Shown here piece after piece: positions 34,456-43,280 of a stretch of 54,924 nt of DNA (the stretch's first letter is position 1; the number at the start of each line of letters is the position of its first letter). Source of the DNA: Burkholderiales bacterium (GTDB taxonomy: Bacteria; Pseudomonadota; Gammaproteobacteria; Burkholderiales; WYBJ01); NCBI GenBank assembly GCA_020848435.1, contig JADLAC010000040.1, positions 1 to 54,924 of the forward strand, given 5' to 3'. The notes under the pieces were generated by a model, which saw only the letters and a program-made list of their open reading frames with translations, did no database searches and was not told the origin of the DNA. The position numbers and the translations under genes were made by a program.

Positions 34456-37400
34456 TCATTCGGTCGCGGATCGGGCGATGTCGCCGTAGTCGACCACCAC
34501 GCTGCCGCGAGCCTTGGCGAGCAAAGTCGCGAACGGGTCCTGGACACGGACCAAACGGGGCGCCGCCGAATCGCAATCGAAGACGGCGTACAGCCAATAC
34601 TTCTCGCGCGCACTGCAGGCCCGTGCCCATTCGTTTTCCATCAACTCGACGTGCGTCGCGCCGGTACGGCCCTTGACCTCGATCATCCGGACCTCCCCAT
34701 CGGGACGCTTCGAATGCAGGTCGAATCCGGGATAGTCCGACAGGCCCAGGACACGGGCTTTTTCGGGCGTGGAGACATCGCGCACGTCGGCGCCTAAGCT
34801 GGCCTCGTGCGCGATCGCCAGCTCCATCGCGATTCGCTCGACCTGCGCGTCGCGCGCCTTGATATCTTCGATCGCGTTCGAAGGCTGTACCAGGGCGGTT
34901 GCAATGACCTCGACACGGCCCGAGCCGATCAGCTCGACTTCGCGCCGAGCTTGCGCGATGGCAAGGCTGCGCCGCTGCGACAATCCGCGCTGCTCGTGCT
35001 TGATCCGATCCAGTTCCGCATCGGCTTTCTGGTCGCCACCCCGAGATCGATCGGTATAGCGCTTGCGGGTCGAGGCGAGCTCGGATTCCTGGTAGTCGTA
35101 GGCACGGCGTAGATAGGCTTCGGTCTGCTCGAGCCGGCTGCGCGCGCTCAGTGATTGCAGCTCGCATAAGCGCGCGAGCAGCGCATCGCGCGTGTGCTGG
35201 TAGGCGGCCTCGCGGTAGGTGTCGCCTTGTGCCAGAAACGGCACGGCCGCCGGGTCCACCTTCGCCCCAGGCTTCAGCAGCAGCAGTTGCTCGACCGGCG
35301 CCTCCAGCATCCGGTTATCCGCGAACTGGCGGATGCCGACCAGCCGCTCGTCCAGCACTTCTTCGCGCTGCAACGATGCAAAGGCTTGATCGGCACGGCG
35401 CACGACGCTCACGCGCGCGACATGAAAGAGATACGGGCGGGTCGCGGACGGATCGGTGAACACCGCGCCTTGCCGGCCTGCCGAGCGGCAGCGCTCAATG
35501 GCCAACGTAGACAGGCGATCGAACACGGGCTCGCCGGGATGCAGGAATATGGCATCGCGCTTGTCGTCCGGCCGATAAACCGTCAGGCGGCTGCGCGCCG
35601 AGTCGGGGTAGCTCTCGATCAGCGGCAAGACGCCATCGAGCGCGCCGCGCGCCCGGGCGCGAAGAAAGAATTCCGAATCGAGGTCGCCGATCAGGTCCAC
35701 GCCGATTTCCGGCGCCGCGTGCTCCAGGTAACGGCGCACGTAACCCGGCAGGAGCCGGCGCATCTGTTCGATGCTCAACGCTTCTTCGAGCCGGGCGAGC
35801 TGCCCCGCGACCTCGCCGCCTTTGCCGTAGATCGCCTCTTCGCGCGCTGCGATCGCGCGCACCTGCTCGATCGTCAAGCGGCCGGCCAGCTCGATCGCCT
35901 CCCGATCGGCCGCGTCATCCGACAGGATAGCCTTCTGCAAATAGTCGCTCAGGGAGAAACCTTCGAACACGCGTCCGATCACGTCGAAGACCTTGTCGGA
36001 CCCGAGCGCGACGCGGATTTCCTCCAGCTTGTCGAGCAGCGTCTTGACGACCCGGCCTTCGCGCGTCTTGCCCGCCACCAGATTCAGCACGACGACGCGG
36101 TCCTTCTTCTGGCCATAACGGTGGATACGGCCCATGCGCTGTTCGAGCCGGGCCGGGTTCCAGGGCACGTCGTAATTGACCAGCACCCAGCAGAACTGAA
36201 GGTTGATGCCCTCGGCCGCGGCATCGGTGCCGACGAAGAAGCGGGCGCCGGCGTCCGCCGCGGACGATGCGTGCGGCCGCCGAAACCGCTCGACCTGCGC
36301 GTCGCGTTGCTGGTAGTCGAGCCCGCCATGGATGAACGCCACCTGGCCGGCATGCCCCATCGCCTCCAACCGGCGCACGAGGAAATCCAGCGTGTCCCGG
36401 TGCTCCGTGTAGATGATGATCTTCTGCTCGGCGAAGCGCGGATCGCGCAGCAGCTCGCGCATCTTCTCGAATTTCGACTCCTGGCTGCGATCGTTGACTC
36501 GCTCCGCCAGGCGGATCAGCTCGCGGACTCGGCCGCGCTCGTCGATCAGCTCCGCGCAGGAAGTCGCGATGAACGCGCCCAGCGCTTCGGCTTCGTCCTT
36601 CTCGTGCTCTTCGATGCCACCCTCGGTCGATTCCTCATCCGCAGACTTGTCGTTCAGCGCATCGCGTAGTTGGCGATCGAGCTTGCGCTGGCGCTCGCGT
36701 AGTTGCTGCTCGGGGATGCGCCCCGACTGGATGCCGTCGATGAGCGCATCCAGCCGCTCATGGCGCCTGCGGAACGAGCACAGCAACGCCCAGGTGCTGC
36801 TGGCCAGGCGGCGCTGGAAGACCGTCATCGCAAAGCGGGCGGCGGAGCGATTCAGCAACCGCGCCTGGTTGTAATAGTGGCGGATGTACTTCGTCGTCTC
36901 GTCGTAGAGCGTCTGCTCGCTGAGCGGACCTTGGCTCAAGTCGTAGCTGTGGGTGTCGCAGATGCGCACCGGGTACAGCGGCTGGCCGCGCAGGTCGACC
37001 ATCTCCTCCTTGATCCGGCGCAGGAAGTAACGCGGCCTGGCTTCGGCCGGGAACAGCTTGAATGCGGTCTCGGTGCTGAACAGCTCCGGCTCGAGCAGCC
37101 GCCACAGGCAGTAATAGGGATACTCCTTGCCCATGTGCGGCGTGGCCGTGAGGAGCAGCAGGTGATGCGCGCTCCAGGGTAGGCGCCAGTCTTCCGGCGC
37201 ATCGCGCACGCCGGCGAGCGCCTCGGCGAGACGATAGCGCTCGGTCGGCCGGAAGCTACCGTCGCTGTCGCGATTGGCCGAGAGCTTGTGCGCTTCGTCG
37301 AACACGACCAGGTCGTACGGCGGCACGCCGGGGTCGCCGAGCGCCTTGAAGAGGGTGTCGGCGCGCAGCGAATCGACGCTCGCAATGACGAGATCGCCGT

Positions 37401-38016
37401 CGGCACCGGCGAACGGATTCGCTCTGCGGGCATCCGAGCTGGTCGCGATGCGGAAGCGCAACTGGAAGAGCTTGCGTAGCTCGCGCGCCCAATTCCCCAC
37501 CAGGCCGGCCGGCGGCACGATCAGCACGCGCCGAATGGTTCGGCGGCTCAAGCTCTCGCGAACGTACAGGCCCGTCATGATCGTCTTGCCGGCGCCCGCG
37601 TCGTCCGCCAGCAGGAAGCGCAGCCGCGGCTGCGGCAACATGCGCTCGTAAACGGCAATGCGCTGGTGCGGCAGCGGATCGATCTCGCTGATCTCCGCGG
37701 CGAATGCCGGATTGAAAAGGTGGCCGTAGCTCAGCCGCTCGCCCTCGACCAGGACCCTGAGCCGATTCGCGTCGCCCATGAAGTCCAGGCGCGTCGCGGC
37801 GTCGGCGCCTTCACTGGCCCGAAGGGGCGAAACGGTCGACGGCGAGGGCTCTTGGTCGTGCAGGGCCTGGAGTTTTCCGAGCGCCAGGCGCGACGGGCGA
37901 ACCTGGCCGTTTTCCCACCGATTGAGGGTGGCGAACGACACCCCGAGCAACGCGGCCAGCGCTTGCTGGGTGAGGCCGAGCGACTTTCGAAGTTTCTTGA
38001 TTTCCGCCGGGGCCAC
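34456..38016 (-). CDS. XRE-SNF2 helicase-DUF3883 fusion of an Hma-like defence operon
   Basis: A three-part protein of 1186 residues. Residues 1-45 are an XRE-type helix-turn-helix (LRKSLGLTQQALAALLGVSF). Then comes an SNF2-class motor: Walker A DDAGAGKT at 138-145, DEAH at 240-243, LLLTATPHMG, and helicase C with QRMGRIHRYGQ. Residues from about 1090 form a DUF3883 domain with GFDLHS and VEVKG-like IEVKGRTG, a nuclease-fold signature. The GTG at 38016 is chosen because the predicted promoter's -10 (38045-38050) overlaps the only upstream start, TTG 38046; no clear Shine-Dalgarno is seen for either. It heads the operon, 11 bp before dinD. An HTH fused to the motor suggests self-repression. 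Confidence 0.85.
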   Translation of the reverse strand: MAPAEIKKLRKSLGLTQQALAALLGVSFATLNRWENGQVRPSRLALGKLQALHDQEPSPSTVSPLRASEGADAATRLDFMGDANRLRVLVEGERLSYGHLFNPAFAAEISEIDPLPHQRIAVYERMLPQPRLRFLLADDAGAGKTIMTGLYVRESLSRRTIRRVLIVPPAGLVGNWARELRKLFQLRFRIATSSDARRANPFAGADGDLVIASVDSLRADTLFKALGDPGVPPYDLVVFDEAHKLSANRDSDGSFRPTERYRLAEALAGVRDAPEDWRLPWSAHHLLLLTATPHMGKEYPYYCLWRLLEPELFSTETAFKLFPAEARPRYFLRRIKEEMVDLRGQPLYPVRICDTHSYDLSQGPLSEQTLYDETTKYIRHYYNQARLLNRSAARFAMTVFQRRLASSTWALLCSFRRRHERLDALIDGIQSGRIPEQQLRERQRKLDRQLRDALNDKSADEESTEGGIEEHEKDEAEALGAFIATSCAELIDERGRVRELIRLAERVNDRSQESKFEKMRELLRDPRFAEQKIIIYTEHRDTLDFLVRRLEAMGHAGQVAFIHGGLDYQQRDAQVERFRRPHASSAADAGARFFVGTDAAAEGINLQFCWVLVNYDVPWNPARLEQRMGRIHRYGQKKDRVVVLNLVAGKTREGRVVKTLLDKLEEIRVALGSDKVFDVIGRVFEGFSLSDYLQKAILSDDAADREAIELAGRLTIEQVRAIAAREEAIYGKGGEVAGQLARLEEALSIEQMRRLLPGYVRRYLEHAAPEIGVDLIGDLDSEFFLRARARGALDGVLPLIESYPDSARSRLTVYRPDDKRDAIFLHPGEPVFDRLSTLAIERCRSAGRQGAVFTDPSATRPYLFHVARVSVVRRADQAFASLQREEVLDERLVGIRQFADNRMLEAPVEQLLLLKPGAKVDPAAVPFLAQGDTYREAAYQHTRDALLARLCELQSLSARSRLEQTEAYLRRAYDYQESELASTRKRYTDRSRGGDQKADAELDRIKHEQRGLSQRRSLAIAQARREVELIGSGRVEVIATALVQPSNAIEDIKARDAQVERIAMELAIAHEASLGADVRDVSTPEKARVLGLSDYPGFDLHSKRPDGEVRMIEVKGRTGATHVELMENEWARACSAREKYWLYAVFDCDSAAPRLVRVQDPFATLLAKARGSVVVDYGDIARSATE

Positions 38017-38044
38017 ACATAGATCGAGTGCTGTTCTTGCCTGC

Positions 38045-38074
38045 AATATAACATGTGCTATATGCAGAGGGCAA
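38045..38074 (-). promoter_or_regulatory. Promoter of the defence operon with palindrome in the spacer
   Basis: On the minus strand TTGCCC (38074-38069) and TATATT (38050-38045) are separated by 18 bp. The imperfect palindrome ATATAGCACATGTTATAT (38063-38046, 14 of 18 positions symmetric) fills the spacer and part of the -10. A protein bound there would block RNA polymerase. The first product of the operon begins with an XRE helix-turn-helix, which makes it the natural candidate repressor. Confidence 0.55.
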
Positions 38075-38141
38075 GAGGCGCCGATTGGCGCTGACCCGGC
38101 TACATGGAAGTTAGCGACAACTCACGGTGCGTTCCGTGCGT

Positions 38142-40118
38142 TCAGACGATCTCAGCCTGCGCGATCGCGCGCGCGACGTACCGATCCAGATCCTCGGCGA
38201 GCAGCAGGCGCGCTTGCACGAGGGTGTGCGCCGCGATGGCGACGCGCGCGATGTAGTCGTAGCGTGAGCGATAGCGCTCCGCCAGCGAAGGCCGCGGGTC
38301 GCCGCTATTGGCGCGCTCGGTCGCGTTCGTTGCGAACGGCAGGTAGCTGCCGACGATGCTATAGAGCGCCTGCGTGCTGCCCGCGGCGCGATAGTTCCAG
38401 CCGGTATAGGTTGCGAGCGGCGCCTCGAGCTGGGGTGTGCGCACCCCGGCGATGTCGTTGCCGTCGGCATCGGCGCGCGGCACCAGCACCGCGTATTCCT
38501 CGTGTGCGCGTTCTTGCGGCGGCTCCAACGTGAAGCGGCCCTGCTCGACTTCCGTGCCGTAGTCGGTGCGGTGCAGGCGATTGGCCGCGTGCGGCGCCTC
38601 GACACCCGGAATGCTCGGGAATGCCGCCCGATACTGCGCCGCGCTCACCAGCGTAGCGTCCGAACGGCGCGGCACGCGGCTCGGCACGGGCTCGGTGCCG
38701 TGCGTGGCCCATGCATCGAGCATATCGAGCAAGGCACGCAGCAGCGGCGCGGTGTCGAGCGGGTTGGACCGATGGCGGTGCGCACCCTGCTCGGCCTCGC
38801 CGCCGGGGGGCGCGAAGTGCTGCGACGACGCGAACAAGAACACCCGCGCACGCGGATGCTCGGCCAGATCGGCGCCGAAGGCATCGGTGTGCACCAGCGA
38901 GCCGCGCCGCTGCCAATACTCGGCCGCGGTCTGGGAATGAATCACCAGCGGATCGCTGTTCGGTCGCCTGAGGATGGCATCGGTGCGGGCGCTGAAGGGA
39001 TCGCTGCTGAGACCATACGCGAACGGGAACTGGTCGGAGGCGACCAGGTGGTCTTCGTGCTGGCGCGGATAACGGCCCGGCTGGGCAAAGCGATAGTTGA
39101 GCGTCACGCGGCCCGCCCCGGTGACGTGGGGATGCACGCCGTCGAACACGCGCCTGAGCGCGGCGTCTTCGTTCCAGCCGCGGTAGACGAACTCGCGCAG
39201 GAAGCGCCCGCTCTGCGAGCGTCCCCAGCCGTAGACGCGCTCGACCGGCGCGTCCTTCGTAGCCACCGGGTTCGCCATGCCGCCAGCATCGCGCGTGCCG
39301 TAGCGCAGAAAGCTCAGGAAGTCGCGCACCCCGGCGAAGCCCAGGCCCAGCACCAGCGGATCCTTGGCCGTGTAGATCAGCTCGTAGATCCAGCCGGGGC
39401 GAAAGCCTTCGTGCAGCGTGCAATGCGTCGCCGAAGGCTCGAGGCGTCCTTGCGCGTCGAGGCGCGCGAACGCCCATTCGCTTGCGGGGATGGGAAGGCG
39501 TGCCTCGTGGGCATACTGGCGGCGAGTGAATCGCGCCTGCGCCTGGTCGAGCGATGCCGTCGGATAGCTGTGGGTATAGTCGTTGCCGCTCAAGCCGATC
39601 GTGCGCGTGCCGGCCGCGTCGGCGATGAATTCCATGCGCACCGCTGCGGTAACGGGCTGGGCGCTGCTGCCCGCGATCGGCAGGCGCATGCTCATGCGAT
39701 CGACGCCGGGAAGAATGTCGCCCTGCCAGGCGAGCGCCACGAGCGTATAGCCGCGCCGCATGAGGAAGCCGTTGCCCGCATGCGCATCGCTGCTCGGCGC
39801 GTTGCTCGGTTCGGCGTCGTTGAAGAATTGCAGCGCACGTACGTTGCCGCGGTTGATGACATCGAACACGATGCGGCGGTTGCCGCGTGCCCAATCGGCC
39901 GGACGCAGAATGCAGAATTCGGCGGAGAATTCGACTTGCCCGGCGGCGTTGACCGGCGCGAGGTCCAGGTCGACGACGCCGCGATAGGCCGCAGCACGCG
40001 GGTCGAGCGCGAAATGCGCGACCCCGCTGAGGCGCTCGTAAGCGCCGCGCTCGCCGAATGCACGGCCCGCGGCGAGCGGCGCGGTTTCGCCGATCTCCAG
40101 GCGCAGGGTTGCGGACAT
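38142..40118 (-). CDS. Alpha/beta hydrolase domain-containing protein (large, uncharacterised)
   Basis: A 658-residue protein of the alpha/beta hydrolase-domain family often seen near catabolic genes. No signal peptide is present. The N-terminal beta-rich part opens with GRAFGERGAYERLSGVAHFA. The nucleophile elbow is probably GRSQSGRF (VYGWGRSQSGRFLREFVYRG), a GxSxxG-type motif. Later blocks are HFAPPGGEAEQ and LLRALLDMLDAWATHGTEP, where the acid and histidine would lie. The ATG at 40118 has AGGGAGAG at good spacing. It stands alone between the defence operon and a divergent GST gene. Esterase or lactonase activity is plausible; no substrate can be inferred. Confidence 0.8.
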   Translation of the reverse strand: MSATLRLEIGETAPLAAGRAFGERGAYERLSGVAHFALDPRAAAYRGVVDLDLAPVNAAGQVEFSAEFCILRPADWARGNRRIVFDVINRGNVRALQFFNDAEPSNAPSSDAHAGNGFLMRRGYTLVALAWQGDILPGVDRMSMRLPIAGSSAQPVTAAVRMEFIADAAGTRTIGLSGNDYTHSYPTASLDQAQARFTRRQYAHEARLPIPASEWAFARLDAQGRLEPSATHCTLHEGFRPGWIYELIYTAKDPLVLGLGFAGVRDFLSFLRYGTRDAGGMANPVATKDAPVERVYGWGRSQSGRFLREFVYRGWNEDAALRRVFDGVHPHVTGAGRVTLNYRFAQPGRYPRQHEDHLVASDQFPFAYGLSSDPFSARTDAILRRPNSDPLVIHSQTAAEYWQRRGSLVHTDAFGADLAEHPRARVFLFASSQHFAPPGGEAEQGAHRHRSNPLDTAPLLRALLDMLDAWATHGTEPVPSRVPRRSDATLVSAAQYRAAFPSIPGVEAPHAANRLHRTDYGTEVEQGRFTLEPPQERAHEEYAVLVPRADADGNDIAGVRTPQLEAPLATYTGWNYRAAGSTQALYSIVGSYLPFATNATERANSGDPRPSLAERYRSRYDYIARVAIAAHTLVQARLLLAEDLDRYVARAIAQAEIV

Positions 40119-40335
40119 CGCTATCTCTCCCTTGTGGGCTCGAGCCTCTAGGCCCTCATTGTATCCCTCGCCCAGCCGAGGCAGCGGACGGTGCCGGCGT
40201 CACGCCCGGCCTGACTGCCGGCGGAATCGCGGCCGACCATTCACCGCTCGACTTGTGTAGCATTTGAGATGTCGCGCGGGCCGGATCGGACCGAGCCTCG
40301 CCCGTGCGCCCGCTCTTGCCCGAACGAGGTCAGCC

Positions 40336-41013
40336 ATGAAGCTCTATTACCATCCCGTTTCCACCACGAGTCGGCCGATCGTGATGCTGGCGGACGAGGC
40401 CGGTATCGCACTGGAGCTCGAGGTCGTCGATCTGTTCAGCGGCGCGCACCTGCAGCCCCCTTTCGCCGCGATCAACCCCAGCCGGCAGGTGCCGGTGCTC
40501 GAAGACGGTGACTTCCGCCTGACCGAGAGCTCGGCCATTCTCAAGTATGTCGCCGACCAGGCGGGCTCCCCCACCTATCCGCGGGAGCCGCGTGCCCGCG
40601 CGCGCGTCAACGAGCGCATGGATTGGTTCAACACTGGGCTCTACCGCGACTTGGGTTACGGCGTGATCTATCCCCAATGTCTGCCGACCTATAAGCGTCC
40701 GGACGAGCGCGTGCAGGCGGCGATCCTCGCCTGGGGACGGGAAAAGTCGCGGGCCTGGCTACAGATCCTCGATGCCGATCTGCTCGCCGGCAACGCTTAC
40801 GTTGGCGGCGAAGAGGCGACCATCGCGGACTTCTTCGGCGCCTGCATCCTCACCCTGGGCGAAGTGGTGCACCTGGACTATTCGACCTGGCCCAACGTGG
40901 TGCGCTGGCTCGACGCCATCAAGTCGCGTCCGAGCTGGGCCAAGGCGAACGCGGGCTTCTACGCGCATTTCGTAGCGCCCTTCGAGCAGGCCCAGTTCGA
41001 AGGGCTGAGATGA
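40336..41013 (+). CDS. Glutathione S-transferase
   Basis: A 225-residue cytosolic GST with both domains. The thioredoxin-like N-terminal domain begins MKLYYHPVSTTSRPIVMLAD, where the serine/threonine cluster near residue 9 would activate glutathione. The gamma-glutamyl-binding signature NPSRQVPVLEDGDFRLTESS has the conserved cis-proline and the E-S pair. The helical C-terminal domain contains YVGGEEATIADFFGAC with the conserved aspartate N-cap. The ATG at 40336 fits the domain start exactly. It is divergent from the alpha/beta hydrolase gene across a 217-bp gap. A tandem repeat begins right after its stop codon. Confidence 0.92.
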   Translation: MKLYYHPVSTTSRPIVMLADEAGIALELEVVDLFSGAHLQPPFAAINPSRQVPVLEDGDFRLTESSAILKYVADQAGSPTYPREPRARARVNERMDWFNTGLYRDLGYGVIYPQCLPTYKRPDERVQAAILAWGREKSRAWLQILDADLLAGNAYVGGEEATIADFFGACILTLGEVVHLDYSTWPNVVRWLDAIKSRPSWAKANAGFYAHFVAPFEQAQFEGLR

Positions 41014-41106
41014 TCGGACCGGGGTCGGACCGAGGTCGGACCGGGGAATCGGCCGGGGAATCGGACCGGGGTCGAACTGGGGAATCGGACCGAGGTCGGA
41101 CCGGGG
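41014..41106. repeat. Degenerate tandem repeat, about 8 copies of TCGGACCGGGG
   Basis: Eight consecutive units of 11-13 bp begin directly after the GST stop codon: TCGGACCGGGG, TCGGACCGAGG, TCGGACCGGGGAA, TCGGCCGGGGAA, TCGGACCGGGG, TCGAACTGGGGAA, TCGGACCGAGG and TCGGACCGGGG. Units differ by G/A at position 9 and by the AA tail. It lies between convergent GST and HyuA genes. It is a minisatellite-type array and does not code for anything recognisable. Confidence 0.8.
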
Positions 41107-41125
41107 TCGCGCGCGGCCGATGACG

Positions 41126-43225
41126 TCAGTGCCCCGTGGTACTCGGCTCGATATCGATGATGAGATTCAGGTGGCTGTCGATCGAGATACGGGCATCGGG
41201 GCCGGCCACCACGGTGGATTCGCGCTCCTCGACGATGGCGGGGCCATGCAGCGAGGTGCCCGGCAGCAGGGCGTAGCGGTTGTACACGGGCGATTCGACG
41301 AAGCCCTGGCCGGCGAAGTAGACCTTGCGCGTGCCTTTGCGCCGGTGTCCCGAATCGATGCGCTGGCCGGCGAAGTTCAGCACGACGTTCGGCACCGGCG
41401 CGGTGGCGCTCAAGCGCCAGGTCAGCGCTTCGGTGGGAACTTCGCGGATCTCGCGGTCGAAGAGCTGCCGGTAAGTCGCGAGGAAGTCGTCGCGCATGCG
41501 TTGCGCCGAAGCGGCTGACAGCGTGCCCTCGGCGAGCGGCACGTCGACCTCGAAGCCCTGGCCTACGTAGCGCATGTCGGCGTGGCGGCGCATGCTGATG
41601 CTCGCTTCGTCTGCGCCCGCTTCCAGCAGCAGCCGGCGCGCCTCCTGCGTCATCTCCGCGTACAAGTCATTGAGGTGGTTCCAATCGATGTCGTCGAGTC
41701 GGGTGACGTAGCTGCGCACCAGGTCGATTGCCGGCGCGGCGACCAGGAAGCCCAGCGCCGACATGACACCGGCACCGAGCGGGCAGATGATGCGCTCGAG
41801 CTTGAGCAGCTTGGCCAGCCCATACGCATGCACCGGGCCTGCGCCGCCGAAGGCGAGCATGTGATAGCGGCGCGGATCGCGGCCTTTCTCAGCGATGTAC
41901 ATGCGCGTGGCCGCGGCCATGTTCTCGTTGACGATGCTATGGATGCCGGCGGCCGCCTCGACCACGCTCAAGCCCAGCGGGCGCGCCAGCTTCTCCTCGA
42001 CGGCACGCTCGACGGCGGCCGGATCGAGGCGCATCTCGCCGCCGAGAAAGAATTCGGGCGAGAGATAGCCCAGCAGCAGGTCGGCGTCGGTGACGGTCGG
42101 CTGGGTGCCACCGCGGCCGTAGCACACCGGTCCCGGCTCCGAGCCCGCGCTTTCGGGTCCGACCTTGAGCAGCCCCATGCGATCGATCCAGGCGAGCGAG
42201 CCGCCGCCCGCGCCGATCTCGATCAAGTCGATGACCGGCACCTTGAGCGGAATGCCCGAGCCTTTGCGGAAGCGGCGCACGCGCCCGGCTTCGAATTCGT
42301 GCGCGTGCTCGGGCCGGCCGTTCTCGATCAGGCACATCTTGGCGGTGGTGCCGCCCATGTCGAACGCGACCAGGTGCGCTGCATTCGCGAGGCCGCTATA
42401 GAACGAGGCCGCGATGGCCCCGGCGGCAGGCCCCGATTCGATGATGCGTACGGGATATTCGCGCGCGGCCCGCACGGTGGTGATACCCCCGCCCGAGAGC
42501 ATCAGGTAGAGCGAGCCTTTGAGCCCCATGCGCTCGAGCTCGGCTTGCAACCGCGCCAGGTAGCGACTCATGAGCGGCTGCACATAGGCGTTGCACACCG
42601 CGGTGCTGGTGCGCTCGAACTCGCGAATCTCCGGTGCCACGTCGGATGATAGGGTCGCGGGAAGCTCGGGAAACTCGGCGGCCAGGATCGCTTTCGCGGC
42701 GCGTTCGTGGGCCGGATTGCGATAGGCGTGGATGAATGCGACCGCGATCGCTTCGATGCCCTCGTCGAGCAGCGAGCGCACGGCGTGGCGAAAGCCCTCG
42801 GCATCGAAGGCGCTCAACACGTTGCCTGAAGCATCGACGCGCTCGCTCACTTCGCGCCGCAGATAGCGCGGCGCCAGCGCCTCGGGACGTTGCAGGAACA
42901 GATCGTACAGGTCGTAGCGGATTTCCTTGCCCATCTCGAGCACGTCGCGAAACCCGGCGGTGGTGATCAATCCGACCTTGGCGCCCTTGCGCTCGATCAC
43001 GGTGTTGGCGACCAGGGTGGTGCCGTGCACGATGCTGTGCAATTGCTCGATCGACGTGCCCGATTCGTGCAGCAATCGTTCGATGCCGGCGGTGATGGCG
43101 AGGCTCGGATCCTGCGGCGTCGTGAGGCGCTTGCCGGTGTAGATCACGTCGCGATGCTCGTCGACCAACACGAAGTCGGTGAAGGTGCCGCCGACGTCCA
43201 CGCCGATGCGTATGCGTTTATCCAT
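41126..43225 (-). CDS. Hydantoinase A/5-oxoprolinase subunit (HyuA type)
   Basis: A 699-residue ATP-dependent hydantoinase/oxoprolinase A subunit, cytosolic. The actin-like ATPase start IGVDVGGTFTDFVLVDEH binds phosphate, and AFDMGGTTAKMCLIENGRPE is the second nucleotide block. GAGGGSLAWIDRMGLLKVGP and GRGGTQPTVTDADLLLGYL are family signatures. The C-terminal swivel domain runs to the end. It follows HyuB by 55 bp on the same strand. Together they hydrolyse a cyclic amide such as N-methylhydantoin or 5-oxoproline, or carboxylate a ketone; the last is less likely because no gamma (AcxC-like) subunit is nearby. Confidence 0.92.
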   Translation of the reverse strand: MDKRIRIGVDVGGTFTDFVLVDEHRDVIYTGKRLTTPQDPSLAITAGIERLLHESGTSIEQLHSIVHGTTLVANTVIERKGAKVGLITTAGFRDVLEMGKEIRYDLYDLFLQRPEALAPRYLRREVSERVDASGNVLSAFDAEGFRHAVRSLLDEGIEAIAVAFIHAYRNPAHERAAKAILAAEFPELPATLSSDVAPEIREFERTSTAVCNAYVQPLMSRYLARLQAELERMGLKGSLYLMLSGGGITTVRAAREYPVRIIESGPAAGAIAASFYSGLANAAHLVAFDMGGTTAKMCLIENGRPEHAHEFEAGRVRRFRKGSGIPLKVPVIDLIEIGAGGGSLAWIDRMGLLKVGPESAGSEPGPVCYGRGGTQPTVTDADLLLGYLSPEFFLGGEMRLDPAAVERAVEEKLARPLGLSVVEAAAGIHSIVNENMAAATRMYIAEKGRDPRRYHMLAFGGAGPVHAYGLAKLLKLERIICPLGAGVMSALGFLVAAPAIDLVRSYVTRLDDIDWNHLNDLYAEMTQEARRLLLEAGADEASISMRRHADMRYVGQGFEVDVPLAEGTLSAASAQRMRDDFLATYRQLFDREIREVPTEALTWRLSATAPVPNVVLNFAGQRIDSGHRRKGTRKVYFAGQGFVESPVYNRYALLPGTSLHGPAIVEERESTVVAGPDARISIDSHLNLIIDIEPSTTGH

Positions 43226-43280
43226 TCCTTGTTCCTAGCAGGGTCGCGCGCGTCGAGGTTCTTGGCCCGACCCGTCCGAT

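Noticed and set aside
30722..35167. Single 1481-codon reading frame starting inside the helicase gene
   Set aside because: The first 241 codons are antisense-frame noise within the helicase coding sequence. The meaningful starts are ATG 34444 (dinD) and ATG 33961 (methylase), each with a Shine-Dalgarno sequence.
27446..38016. Complete BREX or DISARM system
   Set aside because: No pglZ, brxA, brxL, drmA or drmB-like gene is present; only the helicase, methylase and ATPase types are shared.
41014..41106. CRISPR array
   Set aside because: Units are 11-13 bp, directly adjoining, with no spacers and no cas genes.
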